From the NCBI GenBank assembly GCA_031763025.1, contig JASSKH010000009.1, forward strand, positions 9,345,922 to 9,409,921: DNA of 64,000 nucleotides, read 5' to 3'. The notes beneath the pieces are model-generated. The model did no database searches. It was given only the letters and a program-made list of their open reading frames with translations, and was not told where the DNA came from. Positions 42,311-53,440 of the stretch are shown one piece after another. The translations under genes were made by a program, and so were the position numbers. Each line of letters begins with the position of its first letter. The stretch's first letter is position 1. The DNA comes from Macrocystis pyrifera (Eukaryota > Sar > Phaeophyceae > Laminariales > Laminariaceae).

Positions 42311-45300
42311 GGACGGAATTTCCCGCGATAATTCAACTTGTATACTCGTACATCATACCGCTGCTGTTTCACCAGGCACCTGGTCGTATATGTATACGTA
42401 TATTTGTCAAATTTTCGTACTTTTGCCAACTTTTCTCTTCGCACGAGCACTTTTAGGCAAACCAGTAAGTACACGGACACGGGAAGCCCTGCTGGACACA
42501 TTGGTCTAGGTCTCGGCGCGATCCGTGCACTCTGAAGCGCGTGGCAGGCGTTTAAATATTTTTTTTTCCGGCGGGAGTGGATAAGACGATTTCCCTGGTT
42601 TCAGTCAAGAGGCCTTATTTTGTACGTACGTATCGGTACATTGTCATGCTCTCTTTTTTCTCCCCCTGCTCTCATCATGAGCTGTGAGCACACAGCTCAC
42701 AGGCATATACCAGGTACACAACACACAACAGACAACATGCACAGATCCCATCGTTCCAACGCTGCCGCCCACACGCCGTGCGTGTTCGACACAACCATAT
42801 GCGCAGTGTTGCTGTGGTTGGTTGTGTCTCTGTCGGAGCCTGTCGTCCGCATTCCATCGTCTGCCATATATTTTTTTATCCGTATGTACCCAGCATGGAC
42901 GTACAAAAATTGTCCCATACGACATACATTTTTTTTGGGTTGTTGCACGGAGCACGGACCACCGCCTAGAGAACAATACCCACAGCAGTGCACAGAGCGT
43001 GCTTCCTCCAGCTTCCTACAGCACCACAACCAACCCTGCTGCCCAGCAGCAGCAGTGGGCACACCTTGTGCGTATGGATGATCGTACTGTAGCTCATTCG
43101 TACTTGCAGCAGTACTGTATACAGTAGTTCTGATTGCAGTGTGTCCTACATTGCTGACTGATGATCCTAGAGCCAGTAGCTGAAAGGGGATCAGTACACG
43201 CACGTTCCACGCGTTGCATTTTACAGCAGTACTGCTGAATATGCAGTCGTACCTGTACAAGCTACTCTACTACTGCTGTGTGTAGGAGATCGTGCACGAC
43301 ATGCCAGTTGTACGAGAGCACTGTTCTAGCGTACCGTATACGTTTATACTGCGATGGATAACATTTATTTTCGTTTCCGAGGTTCGACTTGCACCATCCA
43401 CGTTTTTTTTTTATTTCACTTTTGACTATTTTTGTACCAGGACTATAACAGAGTACTACAGCAGTAATAATAATACATTCGTCCACACCTTGCTTTTCTG
43501 AACGTGTATAATATGATTGAGTACATGCTTGTGTGTTTTAGCCCAAATTAAAGAGTTTGGCCGCGCTTGCGTGTGGCGTGCGTTCATACCTCAACATTTC
43601 ACAGCTACTACGTACTCCGAATACTTGGGAGTAAAGCAAAGTATGTTCGAGAAAATACTGCTGCTATTACCGTATAGATAGGTACTTCGTACACTCACTC
43701 GCAGTATTTCGGGGTTTTTGTACTCGAGATACCGATACTGCGAGTATATATATTCGCAGTATTTTGAGGTTCTTCTGTAGATACTACTGCGTATACTTCG
43801 GGCTCGCACTAATGCGGGGTTCGCTACTGCTGCTGGCATGGATACCGCCTGTTGTGCTTCGAGAATCTCGTTGATCTGTACCGCGGGTACTACAAGTATA
43901 CCAGTAAGTACTAGTCTATAGCAGTATTTATTTCGTCCGTTGGTAGTGTTCGTGCTGCTGCTTCTTCTGCCAGACTCAGCACTTGCAGTAACGAAATACC
44001 CTCAATATGCCCAGTATACTTCGAGTATGAAGTATACTTCAACCGTTGTGCACCGTGTCGACAAGTCTCAGGCCCAGCGTTCGGCACAAAACACACCCAG
44101 ATAGTCCCACACGAGTGGGAGTTGGAGCAAACTACTTTCGCAGGAGACAAAACTTGAGCAATCAAAGCAGTCTGCCAGTATTTCGATACTTCGAAGTATA
44201 ACATGACTGCGAATGCTCTCAGTATCTCGAGAGGTTCGGTACTGCGCATATATTGCCTTCACCCCCAAGTATTTATTTATTTCGTGTTTCGATACTACTG
44301 CGGGTACATACTTTAAGCAACCTGTATTCTCGGGGTTCGGTACTGCTCACACTCTCATTAATCTCAGTATTTGGGCCTTCTCAGTACTCGGAGTAGTTTT
44401 GCCGCCAGTATTCCAATACTCTCAGTACTCGGGACTACGATTTGTTCTCGAGCATATATTTACCTGTGAAACCTTGATATTACCCTGAGCACCCGGAAAC
44501 ATTTATCTTGGGGGAACATATATATTGTAGTACCAGTATGTATGTATGTGCTTCACCTTATTACTCAGCCGGTCACAAAGTATTTTGGCGCAACCTCGAC
44601 CTCGCGCAACTTTTATGTACTTACGAATTAATCGCCGCGAGTCAGCTGGATCAATATATCTCCACTTACCGATAATACCCTATTATATATCATTATTGTA
44701 GTATTGATCCCACACTAATTCCGCGAAATCAGTATAATAGTCTGTCCTCAAAAATATGTTGTGTGTGTTCTTCACGTTAAAATGATGGGTGGGTGCAAAT
44801 GCTATACTTCTAAACTAGTGTGCAGGGTTTCATACGAGTATTATTATTTCGCTCTTGCGCCACTCCCCTCTTAATACGGCGCCTCCCGGAGGGGAACCTT
44901 GTATGATATATACCGGTTCTTCATGGACGTGAGGGTGGAATACAGCAGTAGACAGCAGTACAAAAAGTAGAAATATAACAGCAGTAGTATCGCCGATCGT
45001 TTTTTCTCACGCACCCGTACATTTTACAAAAAAAAAAAAAAAATGGTACGATATTCGTGTCAAGGGTACACGATTTTTTTTTTTTCGATACCCATAATCC
45101 GCTTTGTTTTTTTGACTCCCAGACAGCGGGGGGTACTAAATCAAGTAAAACAAAACTGAAAAAATGAACATTTTTTATATTTCATTTCTCACAAAAATCC
45201 CAACCCGCTACGAGTACGTACGAGCAGTTTGTTTGCAATTCAGACATGGTGGCGAGTGTGGCTCCGTTTTCTCTTTTTTCTTGTGTACCCCCCGTTTATA

Positions 45301-45550
45301 CTGTATAATAGTAGCAGATATAACTGATGTACCTGGTACATTATTATTCGAGCAAAAATCTCAGTCAAAAAGTAAGATTCAGTTGAAGCATACTGCAGAC
45401 GAGGTATCATACTGGTATGAAATACCTGATATGATACAACACGAATGTCCAGGTGACACACGTTTCACATGAGATGATCATGGTTCACACGTATGTAGAA
45501 ATGGTGCGCCCCACATGTCTCGGAATTTCAAGAAGAGTAGGGCAGGAGCA
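42311..45550. other. Gene-poor stretch
   Basis: From 43,590 to 44,470 words such as CAGTATT(T)CGGGGTT, CTCGAGTATT and GTACTACTGC recur without a fixed period. Several TACAGCAGTA words occur (43212, 43450, 44940). There are AT tracts at 45037-45090. No supported gene. Confidence 0.4.
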
Positions 45551-45554
45551 GGGA

Positions 45555-45645
45555 AGGGGGTGGGGGGGGTGTACTCCATAGCATGCATGGCCGTAGTCGT
45601 ATTGCATAGGCCCTTGCACCCTACAATGTAGGCCCTTACCAGGTA
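45555..45645 (-). repeat. C-tailed dispersed repeat, copy j (inverted fragment)
   Basis: A G-run, then TGTACTCCATAGCATGCATG, GCCGTAGTCGTAT and CATAGGCCCTTGCACCCTACA. Confidence 0.65.
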
Positions 45646-46186
45646 CTGCTTAAGGCACGCCGCAGGCTCTTTCAGGTACGCGGAAATGGACACGCCGCAA
45701 ACGATTTTCTTATAGATACTCGTAGGTATATATGCCTTAAGTGCTCAAGCGTGCCTTAAACGCGCCTATTTGTTTGAGGGATTTGCCTGAAACAACGCCT
45801 GAGGCGTGCCCGAAATCTTATCCTATAATAAATTCAACATGTTTGGTTTCAAGGGGTGGAATCTCTGAAAAAAAAAAAAAAAAATGCCGTCACTCGCTTG
45901 GAAAAGATAGGTATGAAAACAGTGATTTCAGACACAAACCTGTTTCAGAAAAGGTACGAGTAGTTCAGGCATTTTTTGCGGGCATGCGCTGACCCCACAT
46001 TTTGCATCCCCTTTTCCCTGATTATGGGAGTTCCGGACTAAAGGCGTCATTTTGTAGTGCCTGCAAGTGCCTTGAGGCGTGCCTGACGAGTGCCTGGCGA
46101 AAGATGGGCAAGGTAGACTCGAAAACAGTAGTTCAGCCACGCCTGTTTCAGAAAAAGGCATTTTTTCAGGCATGCCTCAAAGACTA

Positions 46187-46292
46187 TTACGGGGGACCAT
46201 AGTAAATAGGACCAAATATTGCAGGTAAAAATAGGAAACATATGTAGTTTCTTGTGTGTACCGTGGGTCCTATATACTATGGTCCCCCGTAA
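46187..46292. mobile_element. MITE family 1, copy 6
   Basis: A 106-bp element whose termini are perfect over 15 bases (TTACGGGGGACCATA). TA lies on both flanks. It is the best-preserved copy. Confidence 0.85.
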
Positions 46293-46311
46293 TAGGACCT
46301 ACTACAACGCC

Positions 46312-46425
46312 GGGACGGCGCACGTCGGGTTTTCACCTACCAGGGGGCGTGTACTGCTTATCGTGCATGACCGTAGTCGTATGACCATAGACCTCCGCAT
46401 CCCCACAATGTCGGAACGGAGGGGG
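46312..46425 (-). repeat. C-tailed dispersed repeat, copy k (inverted, rearranged)
   Basis: The blocks CACGTCGGGTTTTCACCTAC and GTACTGCTTATCGTGCATGA, CATAGACC, GCATCCCCACAATG are present, but their order is permuted relative to the consensus. Confidence 0.65.
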
Positions 46426-46567
46426 TCATATCATATGTAAATTCCTGGTATGATACACGTATGTACGATACGTCCTGCCGACGACGCCGGTGTTCAGATA
46501 CCACAATTCACATACGAAGTGTAAGATGTACTGTACGTATACAGTGCCAGGTACCAGGTACAACAGT

Positions 46568-46706
46568 AGTGATCCTCCATAGAGCCGGTTGCCCGTATAA
46601 TGCCTGCGGAATCCCTTGGCACATGCGGATGGTGCCGGTATTGTTGCCCCTATATTGCCGGTATTGTTGCCTGGCGCATACCGGCACTTTTACGCAGAGG
46701 GACCAC
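46568..46706. mobile_element. MITE family 2, partial copy
   Basis: Shares internal blocks and the right end (CGGCACTTTTACGCAGAGGGACC-like) with 25051-25256. The left end is degenerate. Confidence 0.55.
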
Positions 46707-46927
46707 TAACTACTGCACTGAAATCAGTGTCGTAAGGCACACCTTACCCTGCCTCACACAAACTTGTTTTTTTTGTTTTTGCACGATAATTGCAAGAAAC
46801 GTATACAAGCAAACACTTTTTTTTTTCCCACCGGAATTTGTGTACATGACAATTTGAGCTCAAGACTGGCCACAAACACGACCTGATTAAGCGGCCCCGC
46901 GTGCTGTGAGCCCCCCCCCCCCCCTGC

Positions 46928-47100
46928 GACTCGCCGAGCACCTCACGGCGCTTCGCGCTTGGTGCAAGCAATGTTTGCCTGGTCGGTAAAAAAAACCGAC
47001 GCGCTCCGTCCCGACATTCTAGGGATGCGAGGGTCTATGGTCACACGACTACAGCCATGCATGACATCGAGTACACACACCTTCCCCCGCCCCCACCCTA
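46928..47100 (+). repeat. C-tailed dispersed repeat, copy l
   Basis: A nearly full copy from CGACTCGCCGAGCACCTCAC to GACATCGAGTACACA with a C-rich tail. A C13 run precedes it. Confidence 0.75.
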
Positions 47101-47469
47101 GCCCCCCGCCATCCGCTCAAAAATAAAAAAAAGATGACGAAAAAATTGCCCCCCCCGCCACCCGCTCAAAAAAAAAAAAGCAAAAAAAGAGAGAGCGCTA
47201 GACTATTAGGGGGGAACGCATATACTGGTATACCTGGTCAGCAATCAGTAATACTCAGAACCCTATACGGTGCGCAAACCCAAAAGTCGACGCGCGTGTC
47301 CGGCCGGCCTCCCTCTGTCGGTTTGCTTGGCCTTTTTTTTTTTTTATTTTCTAAAAGTGCGCATGTATGCGAAATATACCGTATATAATATGTTGAAAAA
47401 GAATAATACAAACGAAAAATTGACGAATACTCGTACAACTATTACTTTGTAAAAAAAGGCCGTTTTTTT

Positions 47470-48245
47470 TTTTTTTTCCGGAATAGTTCACTTTTCTCGT
47501 TTGGCCGAGGATGTTTTCTCGTGCTTCCTGCTGCGGGCCCGCAGGGGGGCGGCGTGGACAGTACGGTGAAAGCGTTGGCCCCGGCCGGGCTCCGTGGCAC
47601 ATGCTCTAGGTGGTCAAAGTCGCGTGACCCAGCAAGCAACTCAGGGGATGGGCTCCCACTTCCGAAAAGCCATCCAGGGGCTTGGAAACCTACCCGGATC
47701 TTCGTATTTTTAGCTGCAAAGATTTTGTTCTTCTCGCTTCTCCCTGTAACTGCAGCAGCAGTACACAGTGCTGCTCGAGCAGTGCGCAGCAGTACAACAA
47801 CAGGAACAGCAGGCGTACGAGTGCTGCTCGAGTCGAGTGTTGCTCGAGTGCTGCTGAGTGCTGCTGCTGCTGCTGCTGAGTGCTCGTGTGCTCGTGACTG
47901 CTTGGCCACGTCGTGCTCGAGCAATCGAGTGATCGTGATCTCGTGTTCTTTTTGTTTGGTGCAATAGGCTTGGAAACCTACGCATTCACGCTCGTGCGCT
48001 CGAGTGCTGCTCGAGCAGTACGCAGCAGTACAACAGCAACAACAGGCGTACGAGCGCTGCTGCTGTTGCTGCTGAGTGCTCGCGTGCTCGTGACTGCTTG
48101 GCCATGTCGTGGTCGTGTTCGTCTCGTGCTCGTCGCGCTCGAGCAATCCAGTGATCGTGGTCTCAAGTCCTTTTTTTTTTTCGGTGCAATATGCTTGGAA
48201 ACCTCCCCGGATCTCCGTATTTTTGGCTGCACGTGGCTGGCGAAG
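47470..48245 (+). repeat. Tandem duplication, period about 250 bp
   Basis: GCAGCAGTACAACA, AACAGCAGGCGTACGAG, GTGCTCGTGACTGCTTGGCCA, GAGTGATCGTG-like, GGTGCAATA(G/T)GCTTGGAAACCT and CCCGGATC recur at 47740-47985 and 47995-48235. Flanks and core recur again, more diverged, at 50955-51625. The 283-codon ORF on the minus strand is read through the repeat. Confidence 0.8.
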
Positions 48246-49029
48246 AAGACGCGAGAAAACGCTGTACCAGGTATCCACCACGTACCGTAGCATTTTTTTA
48301 TTGTCTCGGTGCGATTCATCATTTATCGGATACTTGTACCACGTATTACGTTGCGTGTAATAGCCGAGTGTTCACTGCCCTTCGTACAATGAGCCCGTGC
48401 CACGCGGTTTGCTTTTATTTTGCTACTCCTGTTGCTGGCTCAGGTTGCTTTTCTTGCTGCTACCCTTATTTTTTTTTTGCCTGTGCCACGCGGTTGCTTA
48501 TCTTGCTGCTCCTGCTGCTGCCGCCGCTGCTGCACACTGCTGCGCACAATCACCGTATAGCTGCTACTACTGTTGCTGCTGGCGCAAGGTTGCTTTTTTC
48601 TTGCTGCTACGAACCCATCGGTTTTTTTTGCCCGTGTCACACGGTTGCTTATCTTGCCGCTCCTGCTGATGACGGCAAGTGTAAAATAATACGGGGCAGT
48701 TGACGCCAGCTATCTTCCAATCAAATGGCCGAAATAAAGCGAACGACGGGAGCCATCTTCCAATAAAATCGCTGTATTAACGGGAACCACGCGAAATCAC
48801 GCCGCACACAAACTAGACGAAGAAAGACGCAACTCGCAGCTCGCACAGCCGCAGTCACGCGACGATTGACCTTCGATCTCGACATGTAATCCACCCACGG
48901 TCAACGAGCTTCGTACCGGGCAAGGCCAATGAGTGTAAATTATGGCCTGGGAGGTATCATTGGAATCCGTGGTCTAGGGGGCGAGAGGTTGGCCGCGGCA
49001 TCCCACGCTCTTCGTCAAAACTTTCAAAA

Positions 49030-49485
49030 AGTTCTGTTTTGTGCCAACGGAGAGGAATCGAGAGTTTTTGCCGTCTATTTTCTACACACCAGCTGCCAAA
49101 CATGTTTTTAGTAGACGCCTGGCCCACCCAAGCCACATATCACCGACCGAGGTGTGAGCACTGTGATACTAGTGTGGGTCGGAGCCTCTAACCAGCGCGC
49201 TTCATTCAGAGTTCATGACGTAATGGCTGGGTTTGTCGACCGATGTCAAACCTGAAAAATGGTCTAGTTTTTTCCATCGGAGAGGGGTCGAGATTTTTTG
49301 TCGTCTGTCTTCTACAGACCAGCGCCAAAATGTTTTTTTTTATCAGACGCCTGGTCAGCCCACGCTACATATCACCGACCGAGGTGTGAGCACCGTGACA
49401 CTAGGCTGGGTCGGAGGACCTTAACCAGCGCATTCCGTTCAGATTTCATGACGGTGTCGTTGGTTTTGTCGATCGATGTCTGCCG
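49030..49485 (+). repeat. Tandem duplication, period about 240 bp
   Basis: CGGAGAGG(A/G)(A/G)TCGAGA, GACGCCTGG, CACATATCACCGACCGAGGT-like, GTGAGCAC and GGTCGGAG occur in the same order from 49050 and from 49279. Confidence 0.85.
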
Positions 49486-49512
49486 AGGATTCTCATAAAA
49501 GTTGGCTCTAGT

Positions 49513-49563
49513 CAATGGGAATGACTTACATTCAATGGGAACGACAACTTGTCATTCCCATTG
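49513..49563. repeat. Short hairpin CAATGGGAATGAC
   Basis: CAATGGGAATGAC at the left is perfectly inverted as GTCATTCCCATTG at the right, with an internal partial third copy. Perhaps a tiny foldback element. Confidence 0.7.
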
Positions 49564-49919
49564 CTTACATTGCTCCAGTATCTGCCAGAACAGGGGTTTT
49601 ACATACATTGTGCGGCGCGCAATTAAAGTCCGCGAAAGCTGTCCCGTGACGTTTTAAAATTTGCCCTGATGACGCTGCTGCTGCACAACTATCACGGTAT
49701 AGCTGCTGCTGTTGCTGCTGGAGCAGGTTGCTTTCCTTGCTGCTACCCCTTGAGTCTTTTTTGGTGTCCGTGCGACTGATGATTTTATCACACCCTGGCC
49801 AGCCCTGGCTTCTATTTCGTGTACTGGTATACTTCGTACCAGGTGTTAATTGCGTTGCGCGTGCATAGGGTTGTCCATCAACTTGATTTGAGAACAGATT
49901 ACTTGATCTTCCCGACGAA

Positions 49920-50670
49920 ACATGTGCAGTTCATGCAGATCATACAGATCCCACCCGATCAAGATGTACATATCACGCAGATCAACATCCCACTCAGGTA
50001 CACACCTGTCAATTATTACAGATGCTGCAGATCGTACAGATCATACAGATCACACAGATTCCACTCCGGTACATCATACAGATCCTGCAGATCACACAGA
50101 TCAAGTTCCCACTCAAGTACACACGTGTGAAATATCTACCTCTTACAGACCCCATTCCGGCTAAACATGCTGTAAACAAGTGTGAAGTATCCAGATTTAC
50201 AGATGCTGCAGATCATACAGAAATCCTGCAATTCGTACAGATCCTGCAGATCGTACAGACCCCATCCCGGTTAAGACTTACAGATCATACAGATCACACA
50301 GATTCCACTCAGATAGATCATACAGATCCTGCAGATCATACAGATCCTGCAGATCGTACAGACCCCATCTCCGCCAAGATGTACAGACCATACAGATCAC
50401 AGACTCCACTCAGGTACATGATACAGATCCCGCACATGATACACATCCTGCACATCATACAGATCCCACTCGGTAAAGACGTACAGATCACACAGATCCC
50501 AATCAGATACACACCTGTGAAATACTTACCTCATACAGATCCCATCCCGACTGAACATGCTGTAAACAAGGGTGTAATATCCAGGTTTTACAGATTCTGC
50601 AGATCATACAGAAATCTCGCAGATCATACAGATACTGCAGATCATACAGATCCTGCAGATCATGCAGCTG
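49920..50670 (+). repeat. CAGATCATACAGATC minisatellite
   Basis: About 750 bases built from CAGATC and CATACAGATC words (units of 18 or multiples of 9), with a longer superrepeat (ACCCCATCCCGG...AACATGCTGTAAACAAG) occurring at about 50150 and 50540. The ORF rich in DHTDHTD is a translation of the repeat. Confidence 0.9.
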
Positions 50671-50835
50671 AGTGCTACGCTTTCCTTTGAGCAGTATACA
50701 GCAGTCCATGCCTCCTATATGCCAAGACATGCTAGAGCATCGATGACTAGACCACCTCTTTAACAATGTATCGTTTTTAGCAATACAGTAGCCCATGACT
50801 CATTCGACTCCGAGATCATTTTTACTCCAAAAAGA

Positions 50836-50960
50836 GGTGCGACGATTTTTCCTGCGTCTCCTTTTTCAACTTGCGACACCCCCCGGATTTCACGCCACCC
50901 ACATTCCAAAGGGGAACCTTGTACATATATATTACTTTGTACCAAATGGACATTTTTTTC
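50836..50960 (+). repeat. Dispersed repeat end, copy 1
   Basis: CTTGCGACACCCCCCGGATT, TCACG, ACCCACAT and AGGGGAACCTTGTAC match 52748-52802 (copy 2), and partly 44884-44910. Confidence 0.7.
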
Positions 50961-52029
50961 CGGAATACTTTACTTTTTTCTCGTCCGGCCGCGGGTCTTC
51001 TCTCGCACTCTAGGCTGCGTGGCACACAGGGAGCCCGCGCGTAAACCACGGTGCAAATACGAGCCCCGACCGAGGTCCGTGGCGCGTGCTCTGGGCCTCC
51101 GAAGTCGAGAATTCTGGCAAATAACTACGGGGAGTCATTCCGACCTGCTAGAGCCAAGCAGGACAATGGAGACCCCACAAGTTTTGAGATTTTTGTCTGC
51201 CGCTGGCTGCTGCTGTATCATGTCTGATCACACACCGTCCCTTGAGCTCTCTACAGAGGCAGCCACGGCACAGCAACAGTCGTTCATCAAGCTCTCCCTT
51301 TTGTGGCGGCCACAGATAGCGCTTTTTGTGTGTATGTGGGCCGTGATTTCTGTCGACCTAGGAAGTAGCAACGAACACATACATGATCTCGAAAAAGGTG
51401 CAACTAATTGGATGCTGCGCAGGGGCAGGACGACAATTCGTACGAACTTCTGCCGTATTTCAAAAGCAACGCCCAGCCACGGTGCGCACTACAACAGCAG
51501 CAGCAATGCAACAGCAGTGTTCATGTGTGCGCAGTGTTCACCAGGTCCAGCAACCGAGTGATCGTGGTCTCGTGTTCGTTTTTTTCGGTGCAATAGGCTG
51601 GGAAGCCTACCCGGTCGTGGCGAGCAGTCAACAACAATCAATCCCACACGAGCACGAGAATTTCCTCTGGGTCGAAAATCTCAATACTTGAATAATTTTG
51701 AAATCGCCCGTTTTTAGTATCAACCTCACTCAGCAGCAGCAGAATCTGATACATACAGCAGCAGATACAGCAGCAGCAATACACGTCTGTCGAGCTTTCG
51801 AACGTCATACATGTTTCACCTGAGCCCTTTGACGTACACCACACACCTCACACCGAGCACGTACGTGAACACGAAACTGGCTTCCTCGGTCCGTCTACGT
51901 CTGCATACTGCTTCTACCTGGCCAATAGAAGCAGCAGTAGGTAGATGCCCTCAACCGTATAAAATACGTAGCCTGTACATTTTACAAAATCATCAGTATA
52001 GTCGTAGTAGTATAGTATCAGGTAGTTTG

Positions 52030-52610
52030 TGGCGTGCATGCTGCTTCTACCTTTACTACATGTAACAGTACATCTATCTGCGTAGTAGTTGTAGTGGTGT
52101 GCATTAACAGTAACAGCAATATAGTGGTTATGCCCCCAACTCATGGGGTACCGCTTGCATGCTGCGTCGCCGTTGTATCAAAGTGTTAGTATTACAGGAA
52201 CAACAGTTAATATTAATAGTAGGTATTGTAGCGTAATATTTATTCATGCTGCTTCTACCTGTACTGCATCTGCGTATCACTGGTGGTGTATATAAAATAG
52301 TAACAGTACATATTACATGAAGCAGTCATGCCCCAATCCATGGTACCGCGTGGTTATTTCACCTCTCTGAGGTTGTCTGTATATTGCATGAGCGTTTGGC
52401 CAGCAGTAGTACGAGTACTTAGCATTAGTATAGTCAGTAGTCGTAGTAGTAGTAGTACTGTAGTAGTAGTGCACCAGGTAGAATTTTGTAGAGTGTATAT
52501 GCTTCTACCTGTACTATATCTGCGTAGTAGTGGTGGTGGTGTGTAGTAAGAGCGTAGTATTAATAGTCAACCTATGTGGTACCGCGTGCATGTAGTAGTG
52601 TAATATTCAC
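52030..52610 (+). repeat. TGCTTCTACCTGTACT tandem units
   Basis: Three to four diverged units, each with CTTCTACCT(G)TACT, ATCTGCGTAGTAGT, GGTGGTGT, AGTAACAGTA and TGGTACCGC(G/T)TG in that order. Confidence 0.75.
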
Positions 52611-53059
52611 CACAGAAAGAGTAGTACTTAAATCCTGCCGACTACTATTAATAATTATTACTCTTTCCTTCGAGGAACACGCTAACCCATGGCTCCCGTT
52701 TCCGCCAAGAACAGCTATGCGGGTGTTACTTGTGACTCCCTTTTCGCCTTGCGACGCCCCCGGGATTTCACGTTACCCACATCCCGAAGGGGAAACTTGT
52801 ACCGTATATAACATATAAACATAATATATATATATATAAATATGATTTTGGGGTCTAGCGTGGGTTCTGGTTACTATCATACAGCCCCTTGTAATAGTAC
52901 GGTATAATAATACCTTATACCAGGTACATAACACGCAAGATACTGTAACACACACCTTAGGGCGGGCTTCAGAGCCGACATTCTCCAAAACATGCCCTAA
53001 GGAATTAAGGGGGCACACACAACGAAAAAGGCTGTGGGAAGACCTCGTCGAGGTCTTTC

Positions 53060-53160
53060 TCCATTAGACGCGCCGCTCGTCGTCTGCACTCTCCCTCCCC
53101 GTTGTCGACAGAAAAAGAGCTTTTGAAATTTGTCCGAGGGGGGGGGGTTATCTTACCACC
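53060..53160 (+). repeat. Dispersed repeat shared with 63,460-63,570
   Basis: GACGCG(C/T)CGCTCG, CACTCTC, GTTGACGA/GTTGTCGA, GAGCTTTTGAAATTTGTCCG/AAGCTTTGAAATTCGTCCG and TTATCTT/TACATCTT occur in the same order. Confidence 0.65.
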
Positions 53161-53440
53161 CGGTGTGATACGGTACGTATACATTCCGGGGGGTATCCGG
53201 ATATATTCCTGAGTACGAACCAAACGACCAGGCTTTGGTACCCTGTTAGGCAAAGCAATAGACTGCGTAGCCCAAAAAAAAGAGGTTTATTGCACCGTTG
53301 TAAGTTAAAACCAAAGCGCAACCCATACGAACAAAAAACTGTGAGCGTAACCCCGGAGTAAACCAAACACTAAACCCTAGTCGTAGACCCACCCTTGAAA
53401 AAAAACAGCATGGTATGGACGTACAAGAGGGGAATCTCAC

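Noticed and set aside
47442..48293. A 283-codon minus-strand ORF
   Set aside because: It reads through a tandem duplication and contains the same peptide twice; there are no splice or domain features.
49819..50690. ORFs with DHTDHTD repeats
   Set aside because: Translation of the CAGATC minisatellite.
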